NCBI GenBank assembly: GCA_045541455.1
Contig: JAZQJA010000027.1
Span: forward strand, 1-6,480
DNA length: 6,480 nucleotides
Direction: 5' to 3'
DNA from: RGIG9041 sp045541455
Lineage (GTDB): Bacteria; Bacillota; Clostridia; Oscillospirales; QAKW01
The position numbers and the translations under genes are program-made. The notes under the pieces were generated by a model. It had not been told where the DNA came from. It searched no databases and saw only the letters and a program-made list of their open reading frames with translations. Below, piece after piece: positions 1 through 4,806 of the stretch. Each line of letters opens with the position of its first letter. The first letter of the stretch is position 1.

Positions 1-1
1 T

Positions 2-18
2 AATAAGTTTACATAATA
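2..18. repeat. 17-bp direct repeat, copy 1 (contains dif-like XerD arm)
   Basis: AATAAGTTTACATAATA occurs here and again at 120-136, identical over 17 bases. On the minus strand bases 6-16 read TTATGTAAACT, which is the XerD-side arm of the B. subtilis dif site as I remember it. The adjoining 6-bp centre (17-22) and opposite arm (23-33) match dif poorly, about 3 of 11 in the XerC arm, so this copy is at best a half-site. Confidence 0.6.
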
Positions 19-42
19 CTTTTGAAGGTTACAATTTTGTAA

Positions 43-71
43 TTGACATAACGCATTATTTGTTGTATAAC
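43..71 (+). promoter_or_regulatory. Sigma-A-type promoter upstream of spoIIM-xerD
   Basis: TTGACA at 43-48 is a perfect -35 box. It is followed after exactly 17 bases by TATAAC at 66-71, a five-of-six match to the -10 consensus. Transcription would start near 78, giving a leader of about 165 bases before spoIIM. Nothing else on the plus strand lies between, so spoIIM-xerD is the likely target. A vegetative promoter fits the recombinase better than the sporulation gene. I could not find a convincing sigma-E promoter for spoIIM. Confidence 0.6.
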
Positions 72-119
72 TATATTGCACCCTGAAAAGCGGTGTGTTT
101 TTTACACCCATAAACGCAA

Positions 120-136
120 AATAAGTTTACATAATA
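120..136. repeat. 17-bp direct repeat, copy 2 (contains dif-like XerD arm)
   Basis: This is the second identical copy of the 17-mer at 2-18, with its start 118 bp downstream and in the same orientation. The XerD-arm match TTATGTAAACT is on the minus strand at 124-134. Extending over a 6-bp centre (135-140) and an 11-bp XerC arm (141-151) gives about 19 of 28 matches to the B. subtilis dif sequence as I recall it. All 11 XerD-arm bases match, four of six in the centre and four of 11 in the XerC arm. Confidence 0.6.
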
Positions 137-145
137 TAGCATCAA

Positions 146-191
146 ACACTATATATTGATACTCAAAAAACTTCAAAACAAAATATAGTGT
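146..191 (+). repeat. Inverted repeat in the spoIIM leader
   Basis: ACACTATAT at 146-154 is the reverse complement of ATATAGTGT at 183-191, a perfect 9-bp match with a 28-base loop. It lies in the leader between the promoter at 43-71 and the spoIIM ribosome binding site. A smaller stem, GGTGT (92-96) with ACACC (104-108), lies further upstream. Neither is followed by a T-run, so they are not terminators. An RNA role is possible but unsupported. Confidence 0.3.
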
Positions 192-226
192 CGCATACCT
201 TGTCCTTTCAAAGCATATACTTACTC

Positions 227-233
227 AAAGGAG
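227..233 (+). promoter_or_regulatory. Ribosome binding site of spoIIM
   Basis: AAAGGAG ends 8 bases before the ATG at 242. It decides the start: an in-frame GTG at 188 would add 18 residues but has no Shine-Dalgarno sequence in front of it, and those residues do not resemble the family's N-terminus. Confidence 0.8.
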
Positions 234-241
234 TGTTGTAT

Positions 242-871
242 ATGAAAAAGGGAATTATTGTAAATTTAAGGCCGTTAAAATTACTTAATTATGTAAAGTT
301 AAATAAGACTTTTATGGCTCTTGGTTTGCTTTTTATCGTGGGTGTCATAGTAGGCTCGGTGTGGCTTACACAAAATAGCTGGTTAGCAGATATTACAAAA
401 TCATTTTTAGAAAGCTTTATATCGTTACATAAAAACGCAAGCTTTTTTAGCAAATTATATTCAAGTTCTATAAAATACGTTGTTATATTGATTTTGTATT
501 TTGTAACAGGAACGTCGATGTTTGGCGTTGCGGTAACTCCTTTTATACTAACGTGGCAGGGAATAATAACAGGGAATATAGTATCACTTTTATATTCACA
601 ATACAGCCTTCACGGTATAGCGTTTAACGCTATTATTTTAATACCGCCATGTTCAATTTTTACGGTATGTTGTTTTTTTGCAGCAAGATATGCGATAGAA
701 TTTTCACTTAATATTGCTAAAACAACAATGCCAAATAGCAGGCCGATAACACTGCATAATTATTTTAAGGAATATTGCATCAAATATTTAATTATTCTTT
801 CAATTACGATAGTTTGTGCATTGATAGAAATTATTTTAAATATTTTATTTTTAAACTTTTTTAACTTTTAG
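242..871 (+). CDS. spoIIM: Stage II sporulation protein M (SpoIIM)
   Basis: This 209-residue integral membrane protein fits the SpoIIM family, whose B. subtilis member is about 214 residues. In that organism SpoIIM forms a complex with SpoIID and SpoIIP that remodels septal peptidoglycan during forespore engulfment, acting at the mother-cell membrane. A short basic N-terminus (residues 1-22) precedes the first membrane segment (about 24-42, ending in a GVIVGS turn). Hydrophobic stretches follow at about 79-118 and 124-158, with the conserved-looking small-residue patch TGTSMFG and the PFILTWQGIITG and LIPP turns. A final segment spans about 182-203. The start at ATG 242 is set by AAAGGAG. A xerD-like gene follows 20 bp downstream; spoIIM is also close to xerD (ripX) in Bacillus, which supports the call. 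The assignment rests on recognised sequence pattern and context. Confidence 0.87.
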   Translation: MKKGIIVNLRPLKLLNYVKLNKTFMALGLLFIVGVIVGSVWLTQNSWLADITKSFLESFISLHKNASFFSKLYSSSIKYVVILILYFVTGTSMFGVAVTPFILTWQGIITGNIVSLLYSQYSLHGIAFNAIILIPPCSIFTVCCFFAARYAIEFSLNIAKTTMPNSRPITLHNYFKEYCIKYLIILSITIVCALIEIILNILFLNFFNF

Positions 872-879
872 GTGGAAAC

Positions 880-885
880 GAGGTG
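880..885 (+). promoter_or_regulatory. Ribosome binding site of the xerD-like gene
   Basis: GAGGTG is complementary to the 16S rRNA tail and ends 6 bases before ATG 892. An in-frame GTG at 883 lies inside this site and would add three residues; it could use AGGTGG at 870-875. I prefer ATG 892 because of the spacing and because the resulting 296 residues match the usual XerD length. Confidence 0.55.
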
Positions 886-891
886 AACAAT

Positions 892-1782
892 ATGGGGAAC
901 GGTTGCTTAGATTTGTTTAAAACATATCTAAATAACACTAAGAAATGCTCTAAAAACACTTTAGACGCTTATTTACGCGACGTTAACAAATTTATACTGT
1001 ATTGTTCACAAAACGGCGCTAAAAGCATAGAAAAGGTGAATGAGGACTATATCATAAAATACATTGAGTACTTGACGTTTTTGGGCAAGTCTGATGCTAC
1101 AAAAACAAGAATTGTAGCATCATTACATTCATATTTTAATTTTCTTTTAGCGCAGGGTGTAATTGATAACGACCCAACAAAAGATATAAAAGGGCCAAAG
1201 ACCACACGCAAAATACCCGACGTGCTCGATTCAAAGGAAATTATGCAGCTTTTGTCACAACCTGTTGGCAATGATTATAAGAGCATGCGTGATAAGGCAA
1301 TGCTTGAGTTGCTGTATGCTACCGGCATAAAAGTATCAGAGCTTATCGATCTTACAATCAGTGACGTAAACCTACAAATAGGTATTATACATATGCACAA
1401 CAGCAAGCACGAGCGAATTGTACCACTTTATCCGGCAGCTAATAAGCATCTTACCGAATATTGTACGATAGCTCGTCCAGCACTGGTTCAAAACGGCAAC
1501 GAAGAGCATTTGTTTACAAATATGAACGGACAAGCAATGTCACGCCAAGGCTTTTGGAAGATTATAAAGTTCTATGCCGATAAAGCAGGAATTAAAAAAG
1601 ATATTACTCCACATACCTTGCGTCATTCATTTGCAGCTCATTTATTAGAGAATGGGGCACAGCTAAAAGACATAAAAGATATGTTAGGTCACGCAGACAT
1701 TTCATCTACACAAATTTATGCACAGCTTATTAAAAGTAAATACGTTCAGTCTTATGCAAAATTCCATCCGCTTGCAAAATAA
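892..1782 (+). CDS. xerD: XerC/XerD-family tyrosine recombinase with altered catalytic residues
   Basis: The 296-residue protein has the XerD architecture: an N-terminal SAM-like core-binding domain (about residues 5-90) and a C-terminal catalytic domain (about 110-290). Xer enzymes resolve chromosome dimers at dif and belong to the R-K-H-R-H-Y class. The C-terminal motifs are intact: HTLRH gives H241 and R244, LGHAD gives H267, and STQIY gives nucleophile Y276. Two other positions differ. The usual GLRVSEL is GIKVSEL, placing Lys147 (codon 1330-1332) where catalytic Arg I belongs. The beta-hairpin motif GKGNKER is HNSKHER, placing Asn170 where the active-site Lys normally sits, with Lys172 two residues later. 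It lies 20 bp after spoIIM and ends in a terminator. Length and context argue for a resident Xer-type gene rather than a phage integrase. It may be a divergent paralogue, with the standard XerD encoded elsewhere. Confidence 0.85.
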   Translation: MGNGCLDLFKTYLNNTKKCSKNTLDAYLRDVNKFILYCSQNGAKSIEKVNEDYIIKYIEYLTFLGKSDATKTRIVASLHSYFNFLLAQGVIDNDPTKDIKGPKTTRKIPDVLDSKEIMQLLSQPVGNDYKSMRDKAMLELLYATGIKVSELIDLTISDVNLQIGIIHMHNSKHERIVPLYPAANKHLTEYCTIARPALVQNGNEEHLFTNMNGQAMSRQGFWKIIKFYADKAGIKKDITPHTLRHSFAAHLLENGAQLKDIKDMLGHADISSTQIYAQLIKSKYVQSYAKFHPLAK

Positions 1783-1817
1783 AAAGCACAATTCATTTAA
1801 TTTGATTTGTGCTTTTT
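1781..1817 (+). terminator. Rho-independent terminator of spoIIM-xerD
   Basis: AAAAAGCACAA (1781-1791) pairs perfectly with TTGTGCTTTTT (1807-1817), with a 15-base loop, and ends in five T. The left arm overlaps the last two bases of the recombinase stop codon. The A-run on the other side makes it potentially bidirectional, but no minus-strand gene approaches it closely. Confidence 0.75.
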
Positions 1818-1889
1818 ATATTTATAACGATATAATTAAACAAAAGTGATTATTTGCGCAAAAGAGAAGAACCCCAAAAAACTAATTGC

Positions 1890-1921
1890 CAATTATACAA
1901 AATGAATATTTTGTATAATTG
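1890..1921. repeat. Perfect 14-bp inverted repeat with 4-base loop
   Basis: CAATTATACAAAAT (1890-1903) and ATTTTGTATAATTG (1908-1921) are exact reverse complements around the loop GAAT. No T-run follows on the plus strand, and the stem has only two G-C pairs in each arm, so it is a poor intrinsic terminator. It could be an operator, an RNA hairpin or the tip of a small repeat element. Confidence 0.6.
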
Positions 1922-2089
1922 AGGGTAGTGTTTAGGGTGCTATATAGCTTGTTTAGCCTTGCTTTACCGTATTATATGTTCATCTGGCGTTTTAGACACT
2001 TTTTATATAACAATTAATCAATCTATTATTTTGTACATTAACAAACTCAAGTATCATTATTTGTTTTATTCGTTTATATTAAAAATCCC

Positions 2090-2147
2090 CATCGAATAAC
2101 TTTTTTCCAAACGATACATTGTATGTCAAAAAAATTTCTATTCGATG
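2090..2147. repeat. Nested imperfect inverted repeat
   Basis: The outer arms CATCGAATA (2090-2098) and TATTCGATG (2139-2147) match perfectly over 9 bp. Inside them a T6 run (2101-2106) faces an A7 run (2128-2134). At the centre ATACA (2114-2118) and TGTAT (2120-2124) flank a single T. The whole can fold into one long AT-rich hairpin with internal loops. No reading frame overlaps it. Confidence 0.5.
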
Positions 2148-2397
2148 AGAAACAATTGTTTTGAAGGCATTTTTATTAAATACTGCTCTTGTAGTAACAA
2201 AAACTATTATATTTATATGATGTAGTCAGCATTTCGTTTAGTAACAATACCGTATTAAAAATAATTGACAAATAGCTTATATATAATTTAAATTGCATAA
2301 AAACATTAGAATTATCTTATTGTTTATTATATTGCCTATTGATTAAAAAATTTAAACCTATAGCTATCTCTTTACTATAGTACATCCGTAAAACCAC

Positions 2398-2421
2398 CTA
2401 TTGTTAATTTTTTAACAATAG
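2398..2421 (-). terminator. Hairpin just after the ZIP gene, possible weak terminator
   Basis: CTATTGTTAA (2398-2407) and TTAACAATAG (2412-2421) form a perfect 10-bp stem with a TTTT loop, starting 3 bases after the ZIP stop codon. On the minus strand the bases after the stem are TAGGTGGTTT, so there is no proper T-run and the stem is AT-rich. Position suggests 3'-end formation or transcript protection, but it is not a canonical terminator. Confidence 0.4.
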
Positions 2422-2424
2422 TAA

Positions 2425-3225
2425 TCACCCCAGCATCACATCTAATAACATCATTGTTGCAAAGCCCGATATAATACCCATAGTTGCTATATATGGTTGT
2501 TCTGATTTATTTTGTTGACACTCCGGAATTAGCTCGTGTACAGCCACCAAAATCATTGCTCCTGCTGCAAATGATAACGCAAACGGTAAAATAGTTTCAA
2601 TTGTAGAAACAAGTACCGCGCCAACAACGCCGGCAATCGGCTCAACTATGGCGGATAGTTGCCCATAAAAAAAGCTCTTTTTTCTTGAATACCCTTCCCT
2701 TCTAAGAGGTAAAGACACAGCAGCTCCTTCAGGAAAGTTTTGTAATCCAATTCCTAAAGCAATGGAAATTGCACCCATAAGCGCACTGCTGCTAAAATTT
2801 TCTTTAAGTAAACCAAACGCAACACCAACCGCTAAACCCTCGGGTATATTATGCAAAGTTATTGATAAAACAAGCATCACAACACGTTTTATACCCGTAT
2901 CAGTACTAATGTTGTTTGTATTTGCCTTTGAAATTGCATATAATACCATTTTATCGGTTGCCCATATAAACACAGCGCCAAACAAAAAACCTATAGTAAC
3001 AATAATATATGAAGGTACTTTTAACGATTCATCTGCACGCTCTATTGCCGGCTGCAACAATGACCAAAAAGATGCTGCAATCATAACGCCTGCAGAAAAA
3101 CCCAACATAATATTTAAAATACTTTGTTTTGGTGCTTTAAAAAATAAAACAACGCCTGCACCTAATGCAGTAAGCGCCCAAGTGCATATAGTAGCCAAAA
3201 GAGCGTAAAAAATTACAATATTCAT
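2425..3225 (-). CDS. ZIP-family divalent metal transporter (GufA/ZupT-like)
   Basis: The 266-residue membrane protein has the features of the GufA-type branch of the ZIP family, which imports Zn2+ and sometimes Fe2+, Mn2+ or other divalent ions across the cytoplasmic membrane. The metal-binding helices are clear: HNIPEG at residues 125-130 and QNFPEG at 162-167, followed by SLPLRREG, then E195-P in the next helix and HELIPE at 230-235. About eight hydrophobic segments are visible. The loop between the third and fourth (about 98-113) is short and has no His-rich stretch, as is common in bacterial members. ATG 3225 is chosen because AGGAGGTG lies just upstream; the frame stays open to 3360 but those 45 residues are Lys/Phe-rich and not family-like. 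The gene stands alone. Its ribosome site lies in a 13-bp inverted repeat. The exact metal cannot be read from sequence. Confidence 0.9.
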   Translation of the reverse strand: MNIVIFYALLATICTWALTALGAGVVLFFKAPKQSILNIMLGFSAGVMIAASFWSLLQPAIERADESLKVPSYIIVTIGFLFGAVFIWATDKMVLYAISKANTNNISTDTGIKRVVMLVLSITLHNIPEGLAVGVAFGLLKENFSSSALMGAISIALGIGLQNFPEGAAVSLPLRREGYSRKKSFFYGQLSAIVEPIAGVVGAVLVSTIETILPFALSFAAGAMILVAVHELIPECQQNKSEQPYIATMGIISGFATMMLLDVMLG

Positions 3226-3230
3226 TTTAC

Positions 3231-3278
3231 ACCTCCTAAAACAGTATATTAACAATTGTTTTAGGAGGTTAAAACCTC
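3231..3278 (-). promoter_or_regulatory. Leader hairpin sequestering the ZIP gene's Shine-Dalgarno site
   Basis: On the minus strand the Shine-Dalgarno AGGAGGT (3237-3231) is part of TGTTTTAGGAGGT (3243-3231). This is perfectly complementary over 13 bp to ACCTCCTAAAACA just upstream (3269-3257), with a 13-base loop. Just 5' of that, GAGGT (3278-3274) can pair with ACCTC (3269-3265) over a 4-base loop, which would free the ribosome site. This is the layout of a translational on/off switch. No known aptamer is recognisable, and the leader is short. The dyad could instead be a DNA operator centred on AACAATTGTT (3251-3260). Confidence 0.55.
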
Positions 3279-3345
3279 TCTTATAAGGCCAAAAAGAACA
3301 AAAAGGAAAAATTTTAAAAATTTGCAAAATTTTATGATTTTTTTC

Positions 3346-3374
3346 TTGACATAGCGACATAATATTGTTATAAT
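3346..3374 (+). promoter_or_regulatory. Consensus sigma-A promoter of the tRNA gene
   Basis: TTGACA (3346-3351), a 17-base spacer and TATAAT (3369-3374) form a perfect housekeeping promoter. Transcription would start near 3381, about 18 bases before the mature tRNA 5' end. Such strong promoters are usual for stable RNA genes. Confidence 0.9.
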
Positions 3375-3398
3375 ATTTAGGCTGTCAAAAAGCAGTAT

Positions 3399-3474
3399 GA
3401 TTCATTAGCTCAGCTGGCAGAGCACATGACTTTTAATCATGGTGTCCGGGGTTCGATTCCCCGATGGATCACCA
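3399..3474 (+). tRNA. tRNA-Lys, anticodon UUU
   Basis: The 76-base gene folds into a complete cloverleaf. GATTCAT (3399-3405) pairs with ATGGATC (3464-3470), including one T-G pair. The D stem is GCTC/GAGC. The anticodon stem is CATGA/TCATG around loop CTTTTAA, with anticodon TTT at 3432-3434. The T stem is CGGGG/CCCCG with loop TTCGATT. Discriminator A3471 and CCA (3472-3474) are encoded. UUU reads AAA and AAG lysine codons. The gene is a single-tRNA unit with its own promoter and terminator. Confidence 0.97.
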
Positions 3475-3505
3475 AAAAAGGATGGTTGAAAAACCATCCT
3501 TTTTT
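3475..3505. terminator. Bidirectional terminator between tRNA-Lys and the fusion gene
   Basis: GGATGGTT (3480-3487) pairs with AACCATCC (3492-3499) around GAAA. The stem is extended by an A-run (3474-3479) against T3500-3505. It ends the plus-strand tRNA transcript immediately after CCA, with the last A of CCA able to join the stem. On the minus strand it sits one base after the stop codon of the nucleotidase-kinase gene, so it probably serves both convergent transcripts. Confidence 0.88.
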
Positions 3506-3506
3506 A

Positions 3507-4628
3507 TTATTTACATTCTTTAATATTAAGTATTTTTATAATTTGTTCAACCGCATCATCATAATTTTCAAAATCAACAATATAATCACAAATTTCCATA
3601 TTCTTTTGCTCATATTCAATCGCGGTTAAACGGTTAACCTTATCCTCAATTGACGAATTCTTGCGCAAAATATTAGCCATAAGGGCTTTTTTGTCACGCT
3701 TCATATAGATTGTTACCACGTTTTTAAAATACGTCTTAAGCGACATTGCGCCACAAATATCCATAGTAGTAAGCACACGTTTGCCGCGAGATAAAATTTC
3801 TTTTACATCTCCCCTTTTAGAGCCATAACCGTGACCTGCGTACATGGTTGACTGAAACATTTGTCGGTTGTCACACATTTCTCTAAAGGTTTCAAGCGGC
3901 ACATAGTTATACCATGCATTTTCTTCAAGTGCTGTCGGGTCTTTTGTTGTGTAGCTTGTAAGCTTTTCAAAGCATTTTGCTTTTTCTAAAAACTTTGTAG
4001 CAATCTTAGATTTACCACTGCCCGATGGACCTACAAGAACTACGATTTTAGGATCTTGTGCAATAACATCCTCTTTAACAGAATAGCTTTCGGCAATAAC
4101 CTCAACAAGCTTTAAAAACTCGTCATAGTTATTTACGGCAAGCATTCCTGTAGCTTCTTGATTCCAAGGTCTACGCATTAGAATTGGATATTTTGCCTTT
4201 GAATTCAAAATATTATGCATAGCATCGTCAAACAATATATCTGTAGCGATATTGTCTTTTCTAAATCCCATATAAATATGGTCTTGTGGTATTTCGGGAA
4301 ACTCCTCTAAAATACGTTGTGCACGTATACCCATAAATTCGGGCGGTACAGCGGTACAAATATATACGTCGGTCATTTTTGTAAGCTTGCGCACAAACTC
4401 TTTAGCGCCCCTGTACACAGGCTGCGTGCGATAAAAATCCGCGTCATTAAAATATTGATATATTGCGTCTGCACGTGTACCGTTCTTTCCCCAACTGTTT
4501 TTTTCGTAAATTGTCATTGGTGGATCAAACTTATATTTTTCGTTTGCTAATTTAATAGCATAGGACGTACATTCCATCAACAAGTCATCTATATCAAGAG
4601 CTGTTGATAATCTGTATTTTCTACTCAT
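3507..4628 (-). CDS. HAD 5'(3')-deoxyribonucleotidase-like / guanylate-kinase-like fusion protein
   Basis: The 373-residue protein has two nucleotide-metabolism domains. Residues 1-180 resemble the HAD-superfamily 5'(3')-deoxyribonucleotidases, which dephosphorylate (d)NMPs: D12-I-D14 (nucleophile and acid/base), T92 in ICTA, K124, the acidic pair D134-D135 in DILFDDAMHNI, and RPWN at 153-156. Residues 193-370 resemble guanylate kinase: P-loop GPSGSGKS (200-207), SYTTKDPT (225-232), GYGS (267-270), MDICGA (289-294) and a lid-like basic region (about 310-333). Canonical guanylate kinase has TTRxPR; here the two arginines are K229 and T232, and the usual guanine-contacting Glu appears to be Q259, so substrate choice may differ from GMP. 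The start ATG has GAGG seven bases upstream. The gene is monocistronic, with its own promoter, leader hairpin and terminator. One reading is nucleotide-pool balancing or modified-nucleotide clearance; that is inference. Confidence 0.82.
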   Translation of the reverse strand: MSRKYRLSTALDIDDLLMECTSYAIKLANEKYKFDPPMTIYEKNSWGKNGTRADAIYQYFNDADFYRTQPVYRGAKEFVRKLTKMTDVYICTAVPPEFMGIRAQRILEEFPEIPQDHIYMGFRKDNIATDILFDDAMHNILNSKAKYPILMRRPWNQEATGMLAVNNYDEFLKLVEVIAESYSVKEDVIAQDPKIVVLVGPSGSGKSKIATKFLEKAKCFEKLTSYTTKDPTALEENAWYNYVPLETFREMCDNRQMFQSTMYAGHGYGSKRGDVKEILSRGKRVLTTMDICGAMSLKTYFKNVVTIYMKRDKKALMANILRKNSSIEDKVNRLTAIEYEQKNMEICDYIVDFENYDDAVEQIIKILNIKECK

Positions 4629-4659
4629 TAATAAACCTCACTTTCATAAATCAAGTTTT

Positions 4660-4706
4660 AAAAAAACAGCTTACCGCATTTGATACAGAAACACGGAAAG
4701 CTGTTT
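4660..4706 (-). terminator. Terminator-like hairpin in the leader of the fusion gene
   Basis: On the minus strand AAACAGCTT (4706-4698) pairs with AAGCTGTTT (4672-4664). Inner CCG/CGG pairs (4696-4694 with 4676-4674) follow after one A-A mismatch. The second arm runs into an unbroken series of seven T (4666-4660). It begins about 7 bases after the predicted transcription start and ends about 30 bases before the ATG, so it would act as an attenuator for this gene. I see no obvious antiterminator or known riboswitch core. Confidence 0.6.
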
Positions 4707-4719
4707 ATTGTCTTAAAAT

Positions 4720-4748
4720 ATTATACTAAATTTTTACAAAAAAATCAA
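4720..4748 (-). promoter_or_regulatory. Promoter of the nucleotidase-kinase fusion gene
   Basis: On the minus strand TTGATT (4748-4743) is followed after exactly 17 bases by TATAAT (4725-4720), giving four of six and six of six consensus matches. Transcription would start near 4713. The box lies downstream of the terminator of the hydrolase gene, so the fusion gene is probably a separate unit. Confidence 0.7.
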
Positions 4749-4765
4749 TAGTTTTATGACTTAAG

Positions 4766-4797
4766 AAAAAAAGCAAGGCAAATTGCCTTGCTTTTTT
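4766..4797 (-). terminator. Rho-independent terminator of the glycoside hydrolase gene
   Basis: GCAAGGC (4773-4779) and GCCTTGC (4785-4791) form a strong stem with a 5-base loop. It is flanked by A-run 4766-4772 and T-run 4792-4797, so transcripts on the minus strand end in seven T. It lies about 10 bases after the hydrolase stop codon. It is symmetrical enough to work in both directions, but no plus-strand gene reads into it. Confidence 0.88.
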
Positions 4798-4806
4798 GTT
4801 AAAAAA

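Larger units (their letters stand above)
1818..2424. other. Gene-free AT-rich intergenic region
   Basis: About 600 bases lie between the recombinase terminator and the stop of the ZIP gene, two units that converge here. I see no reading frame with a ribosome binding site on either strand; the longest ATG frames I checked are about 6 and 13 codons. What is present is secondary-structure potential: inverted repeats at 1890-1921, 2090-2147 and 2398-2421, and the palindrome AAACAATTGTTT at 2150-2161. It could be a decayed gene, a small RNA locus or a degenerate small repeat element; nothing visible decides between these. Confidence 0.6.

Noticed and set aside
140..225. Possible sigma-E promoter for spoIIM (CATACCTT at 194-201, CATATACT at 214-221)
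   Set aside because: The -10-like boxes lack a matching -35 element about 14 bases upstream, so the matches look accidental in AT-rich DNA.
188..241. GTG start at 188 giving an 18-residue longer SpoIIM
   Set aside because: There is no ribosome binding site before it, the extra residues are not family-like, and AAAGGAG is ideally placed for ATG 242.
1047..1271. 74-codon minus-strand frame inside the recombinase gene
   Set aside because: It is antisense to a well-supported gene, has no family resemblance, and is explained by the codon pattern of the real gene.
1977..2018. 13-codon ATG frame in the intergenic region
   Set aside because: It has no Shine-Dalgarno sequence and is very short.
2265..2293. 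TTGACA at 2265-2270 with TATAAT at 2282-2287 as a promoter
   Set aside because: The spacer is only 11 bases; at 17 bases the -10 is a poor TTAAAT. Nothing downstream on this strand is translated.
2762..3208. 148-codon plus-strand frame opposite the ZIP gene
   Set aside because: It is antisense to a clear ZIP transporter and its translation is low-complexity without recognisable motifs.
3399..3474. tRNA-Lys as an integration site for a mobile element
   Set aside because: No repeat of the tRNA 3' end and no element integrase is seen; the recombinase here is Xer-like and unrelated in position.
3426..3629. 67-codon plus-strand frame
   Set aside because: It begins inside the tRNA-Lys gene and runs through its terminator into the antisense of the fusion gene.
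4317..4550. 77-codon plus-strand frame, and a similar one at 4783-5022
   Set aside because: Both are antisense to strongly supported minus-strand genes and show no domain or ribosome binding site.
4621..4647. Eight-codon upstream frame overlapping the start of the fusion gene
   Set aside because: Its ATG at 4647 (minus) has no ribosome binding site, and the GAGG behind it serves the main ATG. A uORF role is possible but unsupported.
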